This document shows positions 12,037 to 22,292 of a stretch of 64,000 nt of DNA, one piece after another. Below the pieces are notes generated by a model. That model was not told where the DNA came from. It searched no databases and saw only the letters and a program-made list of their open reading frames with translations. Within the stretch, counting starts at the first letter, position 1, and each line of letters starts with the position of its first letter. Source of the DNA: Streptomyces sp. NBC_00440 (GTDB lineage: Bacteria; Actinomycetota; Actinomycetes; Streptomycetales; Streptomycetaceae); assembly GCF_036014215.1 (NCBI RefSeq), contig NZ_CP107921.1:1101501-1165500 (forward strand), in the 5' to 3' direction. The position numbers were made by a program, and so were the translations under genes.

Positions 12037-12066
12037 TTGACGCATCCAAGTAACGCTGCGTAACCT
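12037..12066 (+). promoter_or_regulatory. bldD promoter (-35 TTGACG, -10 TAACCT)
   Basis: TTGACG at 12037-12042 and TAACCT at 12061-12066 are separated by 18 bp, a good match to a housekeeping sigma-HrdB promoter. Transcription would start near 12073, some 50 bases before the bldD ATG. The -10 box is overlapped by the BldD box at 12050-12064. Confidence 0.75.
12050..12064. promoter_or_regulatory. BldD operator (BldD box)
   Basis: GTAACGCTGCGTAAC is a 15-bp palindrome that fits every fixed position of the BldD consensus nTnACnCnGnGTnAn. It lies between the -35 and -10 elements and reaches into the -10 hexamer, the expected place for repression. Autorepression of bldD is established in S. coelicolor. 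A second imperfect palindrome, CTCACAGTGAG, follows directly at 12065-12075. Confidence 0.9.
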
Positions 12067-12126
12067 CACAGTGAGTTACCAGCCGCGCGGCGGAGCCGCA
12101 GTGCATCTCAGCGTCCGGGGAGCCAT

Positions 12127-12627
12127 ATGTCCAGCGAATACGCAAAACAGCTCGGGGCCAAGCTCCGTGCCATCCGCACCCAGCAGGGCCTTTCCCTCCA
12201 CGGTGTCGAGGAGAAGTCCCAGGGCCGGTGGAAGGCCGTCGTGGTGGGTTCGTACGAGCGTGGCGACCGCGCCGTGACCGTCCAGCGCCTCGCCGAGCTG
12301 GCGGACTTCTACGGGGTTCCGGTGCAGGAGCTGCTGCCGGGCACGACGCCGGGCGGAGCGGCCGAGCCGCCGCCGAAGCTCGTCCTGGACCTGGAGCGCC
12401 TCGCCCACGTCCCGCCGGAGAAGGCCGGGCCGCTCCAGCGCTACGCGGCCACGATCCAGAGCCAGCGCGGCGACTACAACGGCAAGGTGCTGTCGATCCG
12501 CCAGGACGACCTGCGCACACTCGCCGTCATCTACGACCAGTCCCCCTCGGTGCTCACCGAGCAGCTGATCAGCTGGGGTGTGCTGGACGCGGACGCGCGG
12601 CGCGCGGTCGCGCACGACGAGGGCTGA
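12127..12627 (+). CDS. bldD: Developmental master regulator BldD
   Basis: A 166-residue DNA-binding protein that holds Streptomyces in vegetative growth by repressing sporulation genes when loaded with cyclic di-GMP. The N-terminal helix-turn-helix of the XRE type spans about residues 8-70 (LGAKLRAIRTQQGLSLHGVEE; GSYERGDRAV). The C-terminal domain carries both halves of the c-di-GMP signature: RGD at 114-116 and RQDD at 125-128, with exactly eight residues between. Sequence is nearly that of the S. coelicolor protein. It is monocistronic, preceded by its own BldD box and followed by a hairpin terminator. Confidence 0.98.
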   Translation: MSSEYAKQLGAKLRAIRTQQGLSLHGVEEKSQGRWKAVVVGSYERGDRAVTVQRLAELADFYGVPVQELLPGTTPGGAAEPPPKLVLDLERLAHVPPEKAGPLQRYAATIQSQRGDYNGKVLSIRQDDLRTLAVIYDQSPSVLTEQLISWGVLDADARRAVAHDEG

Positions 12628-12667
12628 GCCGCTCGCCGATTGTTCAACAGAAGAAACGTCTCGTCCG

Positions 12668-12701
12668 AAGGGCGGCCCCGCATATGCCGGTGGCCGCCTT
12701 T
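12668..12701 (+). terminator. bldD terminator
   Basis: A 10-bp stem (12668-12677 with 12692-12701, one G-U pair) and a 14-base loop lie 41 bases after the bldD stop, ending in CTTTCGGGTTT. Confidence 0.75.
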
Positions 12702-12735
12702 CGGGTTTCCGGCTCCCGGTGGCGGTCGGCCCACC

Positions 12736-14280
12736 TCAGTCCGACACCGTCAGTCCCCCGCCGTCAGTCCCCGCCGTCAGTCCCGCGGGCCGGTAGAGCC
12801 GGCCGACGAGTTCGGGCAGCAGCCGTTCGGCGAGCTTCGGCGGCAGCGCCTGGAGCACCGCGAGGACGGGCGCCATCCGCTCGGGCAGCTCCCCCTGCGC
12901 CCCCACTCCGGCGAAGTCGACCGCGAGAGCCGCCTCCTCGGGGGTGAGGGTCTCCGGGTCGAGTGCCGCGGCGGCCGCGAGCACCGCGGGATCGGCCTCG
13001 GCGGGCCCGGTGGCCGCGGCTGCGGCCACCGCGGCGGTCAGCGCGCCGAGCAGCTTCCGTACGGTGTCCTCCCCCGCCATCGCCGCCGTCACGGTGAGAT
13101 GCAGATTGGCCGGTGAGCCAGCGAAGGCGGGCTGCGGCTGTACGTACCAGCCCAGGCGGCGCATCTCGTCCGCCACCACGAACGGGTCGGTGCCCGGTCC
13201 GTCGGCGGCGATCGCGAGCAGTGAGGAGTCGGGGCTGCCGAGCACCCGGAGCCCGTCGATGTCCGCGATCCCCGCCACGAGCGCCGTCACCGCCTCGTGG
13301 ACGCGCAGCGAGAGCGCCGTGTACCCGTCGGTGCCGATCCGCTCAAGAACCGCCCAGGCGGCAGCCAGCGGCCCGGCCGGTTTGGTGCCCTGGAGGGTGG
13401 CGTTGACCACCGGGTAGCCGGGCCATGAGGCATGCGCGAACCAGCCGTGCCTGCGGAGTTCGGCGTCCCTGAACAGCAGGACCGACGCGCCCTTGGCCGT
13501 GTATCCGTACTTGTGCAGGTCGACCGAGAGCGAGGTGACACCGGGCACGGCGAGATCGAACGGCGGCGGCGCCGGCGCATCGGCGCCCAGCCTCAGATGC
13601 CCCAGGTACCAGCCGCCGATACATGCGTCGACGTGGCAGAGGACGCCGTGCCGGGCCGCCTCGGCGGCGGCTTCAGCGACCGGGTCGATCACCCCGTGGG
13701 CGTACGAGGGCGCGGAGACCACCACGAGCGCCGTGCGGTCGGAGAGCGCGGCCGTGAGGTCGGCGACGCGCACCCGGTAGGTCAGCGGGTCCACCGGGAC
13801 CACCACGGTCCTGAGCCCGAAGAGCGCGGCGGCCTTGTGGAAGGCCGCGTGCGCGGTCTCGGGCAGCACCAGTTCGGGTTCGGTGACGCCACGGGTGCGC
13901 AGTGCGTGTTCGCGGGCGGTGAGGACGGCGAGCAGACAGCTCTCCGTACCGCCGCTGGTGAAGGTGCCCACGGTGTCCGGGCCGCCGCCGAGCAGCCGGG
14001 CGGTGCGCGCCACGATGTCGTTCTCCAGGGACACCACACTGGGGAAGGCCGTCATGTCGAGGCCGTTGACGCCCGCGAACGCGGCGGCCGCCGCGTTGGC
14101 CAGCTCCTCGATGCCCGGCAGGCCCGAGTCGTAGACGTACGCCATGGTGCGTCCGCCCCTGACGGGCAGATCGGCCGCGCGCAGGGCGCCGAGCCTGTCG
14201 AGGATGCGCCGGTCGGCGGGCGCGTACGGTCCGGTCCGCGCGGGGCCCGGCTCGCCGGTCTGTGCACCTGGGTCAGCCAT
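12736..14280 (-). CDS. PLP-dependent group II decarboxylase / sphingosine-1-phosphate lyase-like protein
   Basis: A 514-residue pyridoxal-phosphate enzyme. The cofactor lysine is Lys257 in SVDLHKYGYTAKG; the phosphate cup and ring partners are visible in TSGGTESCLLAV (108-119) and CHVDACIGG (Asp218). The overall arrangement fits the decarboxylase/S1P-lyase subgroup of fold-type I enzymes. Substrate cannot be told from sequence. The last 100 residues are Ala-rich and end in VGRLYRPAGLTAG. ATG at 14280 is chosen; the upstream in-frame ATG at 14310 lies inside the nusB terminator. It is convergent with bldD and separated from nusB by a terminator, so probably a single-gene unit. Confidence 0.85.
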   Translation of the reverse strand: MADPGAQTGEPGPARTGPYAPADRRILDRLGALRAADLPVRGGRTMAYVYDSGLPGIEELANAAAAAFAGVNGLDMTAFPSVVSLENDIVARTARLLGGGPDTVGTFTSGGTESCLLAVLTAREHALRTRGVTEPELVLPETAHAAFHKAAALFGLRTVVVPVDPLTYRVRVADLTAALSDRTALVVVSAPSYAHGVIDPVAEAAAEAARHGVLCHVDACIGGWYLGHLRLGADAPAPPPFDLAVPGVTSLSVDLHKYGYTAKGASVLLFRDAELRRHGWFAHASWPGYPVVNATLQGTKPAGPLAAAWAVLERIGTDGYTALSLRVHEAVTALVAGIADIDGLRVLGSPDSSLLAIAADGPGTDPFVVADEMRRLGWYVQPQPAFAGSPANLHLTVTAAMAGEDTVRKLLGALTAAVAAAAATGPAEADPAVLAAAAALDPETLTPEEAALAVDFAGVGAQGELPERMAPVLAVLQALPPKLAERLLPELVGRLYRPAGLTAGTDGGGLTVSD

Positions 14281-14312
14281 GCGCGCAACCCTAGGGCCTT
14301 CGGAACGCACCA

Positions 14313-14351
14313 GGCCCGGAGCGGAAGATTGTTCATCTTCTGCTCCGGGCC
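14313..14351 (-). terminator. nusB terminator
   Basis: A 16-bp stem (14313-14328 with 14336-14351, one G-U pair) and a 7-base loop lie 27 bases past the nusB stop. It ends the efp-nusB transcript and insulates the decarboxylase gene. Confidence 0.8.
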
Positions 14352-14377
14352 CGGCTGGGCGGACTCCGTGACCCGGG

Positions 14378-14806
14378 TCAGTCGCGGCGCAGACTCGGCT
14401 TGAGGTCCTTGAACCGGCCGAGCAGGCCGTTGATGAAGGCCGGCGACTCGTCGGTGGAGAACTCCTTGGCGAGCTGCACCGCCTCGTCCATCACGACGGC
14501 GTCCGGCGTCCCGTCGACCCACACCAGCTCGTGCGCGCTGAGCCTGATGATGTTGCGGTCGACGACCGGCATCCGGTCGAGGGTCCAGCCCACCGCGTAG
14601 GTGGCGATGAGGTCGTCGATACGGTCCGCGTGCTCCGCGTACCCCTCGACGAGCTCCATCGTGTACTCACTGACCGGTGGCTGCCGGTCGTCGGTCCGGG
14701 CGTGACGGATCCAGTCCGCGAGGACGGTCTGCACGGACGCCCCGCGCTGGTCGGCCTCGAAGAGGATCTGGAAGGCGCGCTTGCGCGCCGTGTTCCGGGC
14801 AGCCAC
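14378..14806 (-). CDS. nusB: Transcription antitermination factor NusB
   Basis: A 142-residue all-helical RNA-binding protein that, with NusE (S10), binds boxA and supports rRNA antitermination. It starts MAARNTARKRAFQILFEADQRG, the arginine-rich first helix that contacts RNA, and has the family segment VDRNIIRLSAHELVW and the C-terminal AVQLAKEFSTDESPAFINGLLGR. Length is normal. It begins two bases after the efp stop, so the pair is coupled, the usual actinobacterial order. Confidence 0.96.
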   Translation of the reverse strand: MAARNTARKRAFQILFEADQRGASVQTVLADWIRHARTDDRQPPVSEYTMELVEGYAEHADRIDDLIATYAVGWTLDRMPVVDRNIIRLSAHELVWVDGTPDAVVMDEAVQLAKEFSTDESPAFINGLLGRFKDLKPSLRRD

Positions 14807-14808
14807 GG

Positions 14809-15375
14809 TTAGCTGTTCACCCGGCCGAGATAATCACCGGATCGCGTGTCGACCTTGATCTTCTCGCCGGTCGTGATGAACAGCGGGACACCGATCTCGT
14901 AACCGGTCTCCAGGGTGGCGGGCTTGGTGCCACCGGTGGAACGGTCGCCCTGGACGCCCGGGTCGGTGTGCTGGATCGTCAGCTCGACCGCGGCCGGGAG
15001 CTCGACGTAGAGCACCTCGCCCTCGTACTGGGCGACCGAGGCGGTGAAGCCCTCGATGAGGAAGTTGGCCGCGTCACCGACCGACTTGCGGTCGACCATC
15101 AACTGGTCGTAGGTGTCCATGTCCATGAACACGAAGTACTCGCCGTCCATGTACGAGAACTGCATGTCGCGTCGGTCAATGGTGGCCGTCTCGACCTTCA
15201 CACCGGCGTTGAACGTCTTGTCGACGACCTTGCCGGAAAGCACGTTCTTGAGCTTGGTGCGCACAAAAGCCGGGCCCTTGCCGGGCTTGACGTGCTGGAA
15301 CTCGACGACGGACCAGAGCTGGCCCCCGTCGAGCTTGAGCACCAGGCCGTTCTTGAGGTCGTTCGTGGAAGCCAC
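14809..15375 (-). CDS. efp: Translation elongation factor P
   Basis: A 188-residue three-domain EF-P that rescues ribosomes stalled on proline runs. Domain I (KOW-like, residues 1-65) carries the tip loop KPGKGPAF with Lys33 at the position modified in proteobacteria. The symmetric PGKGP loop is the type found in actinobacteria, where the lysine works unmodified, and no EpmA/EpmB genes are seen nearby. OB domains II and III follow ([21 protein letters not shown]-type end [13 protein letters not shown]). It sits downstream of an M24 peptidase homologue and upstream of nusB. The many polyproline stretches in neighbouring proteins fit its role. Confidence 0.97.
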   Translation of the reverse strand: MASTNDLKNGLVLKLDGGQLWSVVEFQHVKPGKGPAFVRTKLKNVLSGKVVDKTFNAGVKVETATIDRRDMQFSYMDGEYFVFMDMDTYDQLMVDRKSVGDAANFLIEGFTASVAQYEGEVLYVELPAAVELTIQHTDPGVQGDRSTGGTKPATLETGYEIGVPLFITTGEKIKVDTRSGDYLGRVNS

Positions 15376-15426
15376 GGTTGAGGTTCTCCTGGACTGCAGC
15401 GTGTGTGGGACCGCGGGTGCACGCCA

Positions 15427-16533
15427 CTAGAGGGCGAGCAGCTCCTTGGTCGTAATGGTGAGTAGCTCGGGTCCGCCGTCCGCCTCAGGGCGTACGACGA
15501 GCGTGTCATCGATCCGGACTCCGCCCCGGCCAGGGAGGTGGACCCCCGGTTCGACGGTGACCGGCACGCAAGCGTCCAGTTTACCCATGGCCGCAGGTGC
15601 CAGCTGCGGGTCCTCGTCGATTTCGAGCCCGACACCGTGTCCGGTCGACGGACCGAGGGTGTCGCCGTGGCCCGCGGCCTCCAGTACATGGCGTGCCGCG
15701 AGGTCCACGTCCCGGCAGGCCGCGCCGGGCACAAGTGCCTCCCGACCTGCCCGTTGTGCGGCGAAGACCAGGTCGTACAGCTCGATCTGCCAGTCCGCGG
15801 GCGCCGTCCCGATGACGAACGTCCGGCCGATCTCACATCGGTATCCGCGGTACACCGCCCCGAGCCGGACGGAGAGCAGATCGCCCTCCTCGACCCGGCG
15901 GTCGGTCGGGCGGTGGCCGCACAGTCCGGCGTTGGGACCGGTGGCCACCGAGGTCGGGAGGGAAGGACCGGCGGCTCCGTGGTCGACCAGGCGGCGCTCC
16001 AGCTCCAGGGCGAGATGGCGCTCGGTGCGCCCGACGAGGATCGATTCGAGCAGCTCGCCCAGGGCCTGGTCGGTGATCTCCCCCGCGGTGCGCAGACAGC
16101 GGATCTCGTCCTCGTCCTTGATGATCCGCTGCTGCTCGACGGCGCGGGCGAGATCGGCGAGACGCACCCGCGGAGCCACCGACTGCAGGGCCCGGTGCCG
16201 CGCGACGGTCAGATGGTGCTCCTCGACGGCCAGCGTCACGGCGCCCACCGAGCCGAGCCGGCCGGCGGCGGCCACCGCCGGGTCGCCGCCCGGCGCCGGC
16301 AGCACCGTGAGCCGCAGATGCTCGTCGGGGCGGCCGTCCTGGTGGTCGTCCGGCGGCTCGGCAGGGCAGAGAAGCTCATCGCCGTCGGGGCCCAGCAGCA
16401 GGACCGCGCCCGCCGGGGCCGCACCGGCGAGATACCGGACGTTGGCCGGCCGGGAGACCAGCGCCGCCCCGCTGCCCGCTGCCAGGCACCGGTCGCGCAG
16501 CCTTGCCCGGCGGACCGCAAACACCTCTGCCAT
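15427..16533 (-). CDS. M24 (Xaa-Pro aminopeptidase) family protein with degenerate metal site
   Basis: A 368-residue protein with the creatinase-like N-terminal domain (1-130) and pita-bread fold of PepP/PepQ. The motif positions are recognisable but altered. The two metal aspartates are replaced by Arg223 (SVRLGAVYRGY instead of DFG) and Glu234 (CEIGRTF instead of SDxTRT); the histidine of the VHE motif is Asp306 (LEIDED); the last glutamate is Asp342 (GGVRIDDT). His299 (GHGVG) and Glu328 (VEPG) remain. Catalysis as a dinuclear metallopeptidase is therefore doubtful. It precedes efp by 51 bases, the slot held by active PepQ in mycobacteria, so it may be a non-catalytic or altered-specificity relative. 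Confidence 0.85.
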   Translation of the reverse strand: MAEVFAVRRARLRDRCLAAGSGAALVSRPANVRYLAGAAPAGAVLLLGPDGDELLCPAEPPDDHQDGRPDEHLRLTVLPAPGGDPAVAAAGRLGSVGAVTLAVEEHHLTVARHRALQSVAPRVRLADLARAVEQQRIIKDEDEIRCLRTAGEITDQALGELLESILVGRTERHLALELERRLVDHGAAGPSLPTSVATGPNAGLCGHRPTDRRVEEGDLLSVRLGAVYRGYRCEIGRTFVIGTAPADWQIELYDLVFAAQRAGREALVPGAACRDVDLAARHVLEAAGHGDTLGPSTGHGVGLEIDEDPQLAPAAMGKLDACVPVTVEPGVHLPGRGGVRIDDTLVVRPEADGGPELLTITTKELLAL

Positions 16534-16594
16534 GGTCCCGAGCCTAGGAGCGGCAGCGGGTCCCGGCCGGTTCAGCGCGTCCGACCGGGGAGCT

Positions 16595-17404
16595 TCACCA
16601 GGTCGGAGGGGAGGCGATGGAGCGGGCGAGTACGTCGTCGAGCACCTGGGCGGTGGTCGCCACGTCGTAGCCCGAGTTGTCGATGATCGGCAGCCCCGAG
16701 CCGTACCAGCCGGCCATCCGGCCGTGGATCCGGGCGACTTCCTCGTCGCCGAGGCGGCGGTTGCCGCTGCGGGCCGCGTTGCGCTCCAGGACGACTTCCA
16801 GGCCCGGCAGCAGGACGACGGGCAGCAGGCCGGGGCCCACGTGGCGCTTCCAGCCGCCGAGGCCGACGACCGGGCGGTCGGGGAAGACGGCGTCGTCGAG
16901 GATGCAGGAGATGCCGTTGGCCAGGAAGTTGCGCGCGGCGAAGCCGCAGGTGCGACGGGCCAGCCGGTACTGGGCCTCGGAGTGGTCGTTCCAGCCGGTC
17001 TTGGGGTCGGCGAAACCGGAGCAGACCCACTCGCGTACGTCGTCGAGGCTGATGTGCGACGTGGGCATCCGGCGGCTCCGCGCCCAGTGCCGGGCGACGG
17101 TGGTCTTGCCGGCGCCCGCCGGTCCTATGAGGAGGACGGCGAGCGTGGTGTTGCCGGTGTCGGCCGGGGCGCTGGCCACGGGCGGCGCCGGCAGCGGGAC
17201 CGGCCCACCGGGCGGCAGCTGGATGTGGCCGGTCGTCTCCATGGACGGCGGCGCGGGCGGCGGCTGGGGCGGCGGCGCGGGCGGGCCCGCCGGCCGGCCG
17301 GGTGCCACCCAGCCCGGGGGCCGGCCGGGATGCTGGGCGCTCTGTCCCCAGCCTGCGGCGCCCGGTGGGGGCGGCGGCAGCGGAGGTCCCACAGCGTGCT
17401 GCAT
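16595..17404 (-). CDS. P-loop NTPase/kinase-like protein with proline-rich N-terminus
   Basis: A 269-residue protein. Residues 1-85 are very rich in proline and glycine; then comes an AAA/zeta-toxin-type kinase domain with Walker A GPAGAGKTTVARHWA, a possible acidic pair in SHISLDDVREW, and ILDDAVFPDRPV as a likely Walker B or substrate segment. The fold resembles small-molecule kinases (shikimate/gluconate/polynucleotide 5'-kinase group), but the substrate is unknown. ATG at 17404 is chosen because GGAG lies nine bases before it. It lies between aroQ and the M24 protein on the same strand, about 100 bases from aroQ. Confidence 0.75.
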   Translation of the reverse strand: MQHAVGPPLPPPPPGAAGWGQSAQHPGRPPGWVAPGRPAGPPAPPPQPPPAPPSMETTGHIQLPPGGPVPLPAPPVASAPADTGNTTLAVLLIGPAGAGKTTVARHWARSRRMPTSHISLDDVREWVCSGFADPKTGWNDHSEAQYRLARRTCGFAARNFLANGISCILDDAVFPDRPVVGLGGWKRHVGPGLLPVVLLPGLEVVLERNAARSGNRRLGDEEVARIHGRMAGWYGSGLPIIDNSGYDVATTAQVLDDVLARSIASPPTW

Positions 17405-17506
17405 CCGGTGCCACTCCGTCTCGCTCAGCCGACTGGTTCTCCTACTGAACGGTACCCTCCCCGGCCGGCACCCTGTGAACGGCCGGGGAGGGACCAAAGT
17501 CCGGCT

Positions 17507-19588
<2,082 letters not shown>

Positions 19589-19592
<4 letters not shown>

Positions 19593-20773
19593 CGGATCTG
19601 CAGGTTGTCGAGGAACGACCGGACGTTCCTGCGGGTCTCGCCGACGCTGTCGCCGCCGAACTTCTCCGCGACCGCGTCCGCCAGGACCAGCGCGACCATG
19701 GCCTCGGCGACGATCCCGGCGGCAGGCACCGCGCAGACGTCCGAGCGCTGGTGGTGCGCGGCGGCGACCTCCCCGGTGACCACGTCGATGGTGGCGAGCG
19801 CGCGGGGCACGGTCGCGATCGGCTTCATCGCGGCCCGGACGCGCAGCAGTTCACCGGTGGACATTCCGCCCTCGGTACCACCGGAGCGGCCCGATGTGCG
19901 GCGTACGCCCTCATCGGTCGGCACGATCTCGTCGTGGGCCTTGGAGCCCGGCACCCGGGCCAGGTCGAAGCCGTCGCCGACCTCGACGCCCTTGATGGCC
20001 TGGATGCCCATCAGAGCGGCGGCGAGCCTGGCGTCGAGCCTGCGGTCCCAGTGGACATGCGAACCGAGGCCGACCGGTACGCCGTAGGCGAGCACCTCGA
20101 CCACACCGCCGAGGGTGTCACCGTCCTTGTGGGCCTGGTCGATCTCGGCGACCATCGCCTTGGACGCGTCCGCGTCCAGGCAGCGCACCGGGTCCTCGTC
20201 CAGCCGCGCCTCGTCGGCGGGGACTGGGACGACGCCGTAGGGGGCCTTCGCTCCAGCCAGCTCCACGACGTGCGAGACGAGTTCGATGCCGGTCGTCTCC
20301 TTCAGGTAGGAGCGGGCCACCGTGCCGAGGGCGACGCGGGCCGCCGTCTCACGGGCGCTGGCGCGCTCCAGGATCGGCCGGGCCTCGTCCAGCGCGTACT
20401 TCTGCATACCCGCGAGGTCCGCGTGGCCGGGGCGGGGCCGGGTCAGCGGGGCGTTGCGGGCCAGCTGGGCCAGCTCGTCGGGGTCGACCGGGTCGGCCGA
20501 CATGACCTTCTCCCACTTGGGCCACTCGGTGTTGCCGATCATGACGGCCACCGGGCCGCCCATGGTCAGCCCGTGCCGGACCCCGCCGAGGAAGGTGACC
20601 TCGTCCTTCTCGAACTTCATCCGGGCGCCGCGGCCGTATCCGAGCCGCCGCCGGGCGAGCGCGTCCGCCACCATGTCCGTGGTGACCGGGACGCCGGCGG
20701 GAAGCCCCTCCAGCGTCGCCACCAGTGCGGGTCCGTGCGACTCCCCCGCGGTCAGCCAACGCAACCTGCTCAA
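19589..20773 (-). CDS. aroC: Chorismate synthase
   Basis: A 394-residue FMN-dependent enzyme eliminating phosphate from EPSP to make chorismate. Signatures seen: [15 protein letters not shown] at the N-terminus, [25 protein letters not shown] (flavin region) and [14 protein letters not shown]. The start is TTG at 20773, supported by GAGGAG eight bases upstream. First gene of aroC-aroK-aroB-aroQ; EPSP synthase (aroA) is not in this block. Confidence 0.97.
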
Positions 20774-21043
20774 CGGTGCTCCTCATGCTCGCGCCTCGAT
20801 CTGCGACGGCGCGACCGGGTGCGCGGCCCTGGCCCGCCTGACCCGATCCTCCCACGACCGGGGCGCCGGGCGGTCACGGGTCCAGCTGGCGGACGTCGGC
20901 CCGGTCCCCGTACGGCCCGTCCGGGCGCCGCCGGATCCGGCGTCCGGCGCCGGGGCAGGGGCGCGCGGTGTGCTCCAATGCGGAGGTCACCGGAGAGCGG
21001 GGCGGCCCCCGGACGCGGGCCCCCGGAGAGAGACGGAGAGCGC

Positions 21044-21418
21044 GTGGAACTGGATCTCGCGGACGGCGCGGGGGTGACCCTGACGGCGGGCGCCGCCGGA
21101 GTACGGCTCACCGCGCGGACGTCGCCGCAGGCCCCGGAGACCGTGCTGCACTGCTCCCCCGCACAGGCCAGGGAGCTGGCCGCCGCCCTGGTGCGGGCGG
21201 CCGGCGAGGCACAGCGCGCACAGCCCACCGAGCGCGTCACCGTGGAGGCGCGGGAACTGCGCCGCGGCGATGTCAGGGACAGTGACCGCTCCATGACAGT
21301 GGAGCGCGTCAGGGCCCTGGGCGACACCGTCCAGGTCACCTGGAAGTCCGACGCGGGCCGCAGCTGGACCCAGGACTACGCGGCGGGTACGGGCATCGGC
21401 ATCCGGCACCGCGGCTGA
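21044..21418 (+). CDS. Small hypothetical protein
   Basis: A 124-residue protein starting VELDLADGAGVTLTAGAAGV, with a GGAGA ribosome site six bases before the GTG. The first half has alternating strands and an alanine-rich helix (QARELAAALVRAAGEAQ), and the second half a basic beta segment (VQVTWKSDAGRSWTQDYA). No family is recognised. It is the only plus-strand gene in the aro block, divergent from aroC and convergent with aroE. The coding frame has strong third-position GC, which supports it as real. Confidence 0.65.
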   Translation: MELDLADGAGVTLTAGAAGVRLTARTSPQAPETVLHCSPAQARELAAALVRAAGEAQRAQPTERVTVEARELRRGDVRDSDRSMTVERVRALGDTVQVTWKSDAGRSWTQDYAAGTGIGIRHRG

Positions 21419-21464
21419 CCCGCCGCACTGCCGGATGCCGTGTGTACGTACGGCAGGCCGAGCC

Positions 21465-22292
21465 TCACCGGGAGGCGAGCGCCCGCTCTCCCGCTTCCCG
21501 CATGGCGGCCAGCGGTGCGGGGCTGCTCCCGGTCATCTGCTCGACCTGGAGCACCGCCTGGTGCACCAGCAGGTCGAGGCCGCCGACGACGGCCCCGCCG
21601 CGGGACTGCCAGGCGGTGGCGAGCGGTGTCGGCCACGGCTCGTACAGCACGTCGAAGAGCGTGCCGGGCGCGTCGGGGACGGCGGCGGCGAGCGCGTCGG
21701 TGGTGCCGGCCGGGGTGGTCGCGATGACCAGCGGCGCGTCGAACGCCCCGGCGGCCTCCGCCCAGTCGGCCGTGCGCACGTCGACGCCCAGCCGTTCGCC
21801 CCAGCCGCGCATCTCCTGGGCGCGGGCGGCACTGCGTACGTAGGCGGTGACCGGGCCCGTACAGATGAGGGAGAGGGCCGCGAGGGCGGACGAGGCGGTG
21901 GCGCCCGCGCCCAGGACGGCGGCCGACTCGACCTTCTCGACGCCGCGCTCACGCATCGCGGCGATCATCCCCGGGATGTCGGTGTTGTCACCCACCCGGC
22001 GCCCGTCGGCGGTGAACACCACCGTGTTGACCGCTTCGACGGATGCGGCCGTCGCGGTCACCTCGTCGAGCAGCGGGATGACCGCCCGCTTGAGCGGCAT
22101 GGTCAGCGAGAGCCCGGCCCAGGACGCGCCCAGCCCGTCGACGAACGCCGGGAGGGCCGCCTCGTCCACCTCGAAACGGTCGTACGACCAGTCACCGAGG
22201 CCGAGTTCCCGGTACGCGGCACGGTGCAGCACCGGCGAGAGCGAGTGCGCGATCGGCGAGCCCAGAACGGCCGCCCTGCGAGCCTCAGCCAT
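21465..22292 (-). CDS. aroE: Shikimate dehydrogenase
   Basis: A 275-residue NADPH enzyme reducing 3-dehydroshikimate. Substrate motif GSPIAHSLSPVLHRAAY at the N-terminus, catalytic Lys in LSLTMPLKRAVIP, NDT segment GDNTDIPGM, nucleotide loop VLGAGATASSALAAL, and C-terminal GLDLLVHQAVLQVE. ATG at 22292 overlaps the mltG stop by eight bases, a common coupling arrangement; an in-frame ATG at 22310 is possible but has no ribosome site. Last gene of the alaS-ruvX-mltG-aroE string. Confidence 0.94.
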   Translation of the reverse strand: MAEARRAAVLGSPIAHSLSPVLHRAAYRELGLGDWSYDRFEVDEAALPAFVDGLGASWAGLSLTMPLKRAVIPLLDEVTATAASVEAVNTVVFTADGRRVGDNTDIPGMIAAMRERGVEKVESAAVLGAGATASSALAALSLICTGPVTAYVRSAARAQEMRGWGERLGVDVRTADWAEAAGAFDAPLVIATTPAGTTDALAAAVPDAPGTLFDVLYEPWPTPLATAWQSRGGAVVGGLDLLVHQAVLQVEQMTGSSPAPLAAMREAGERALASR

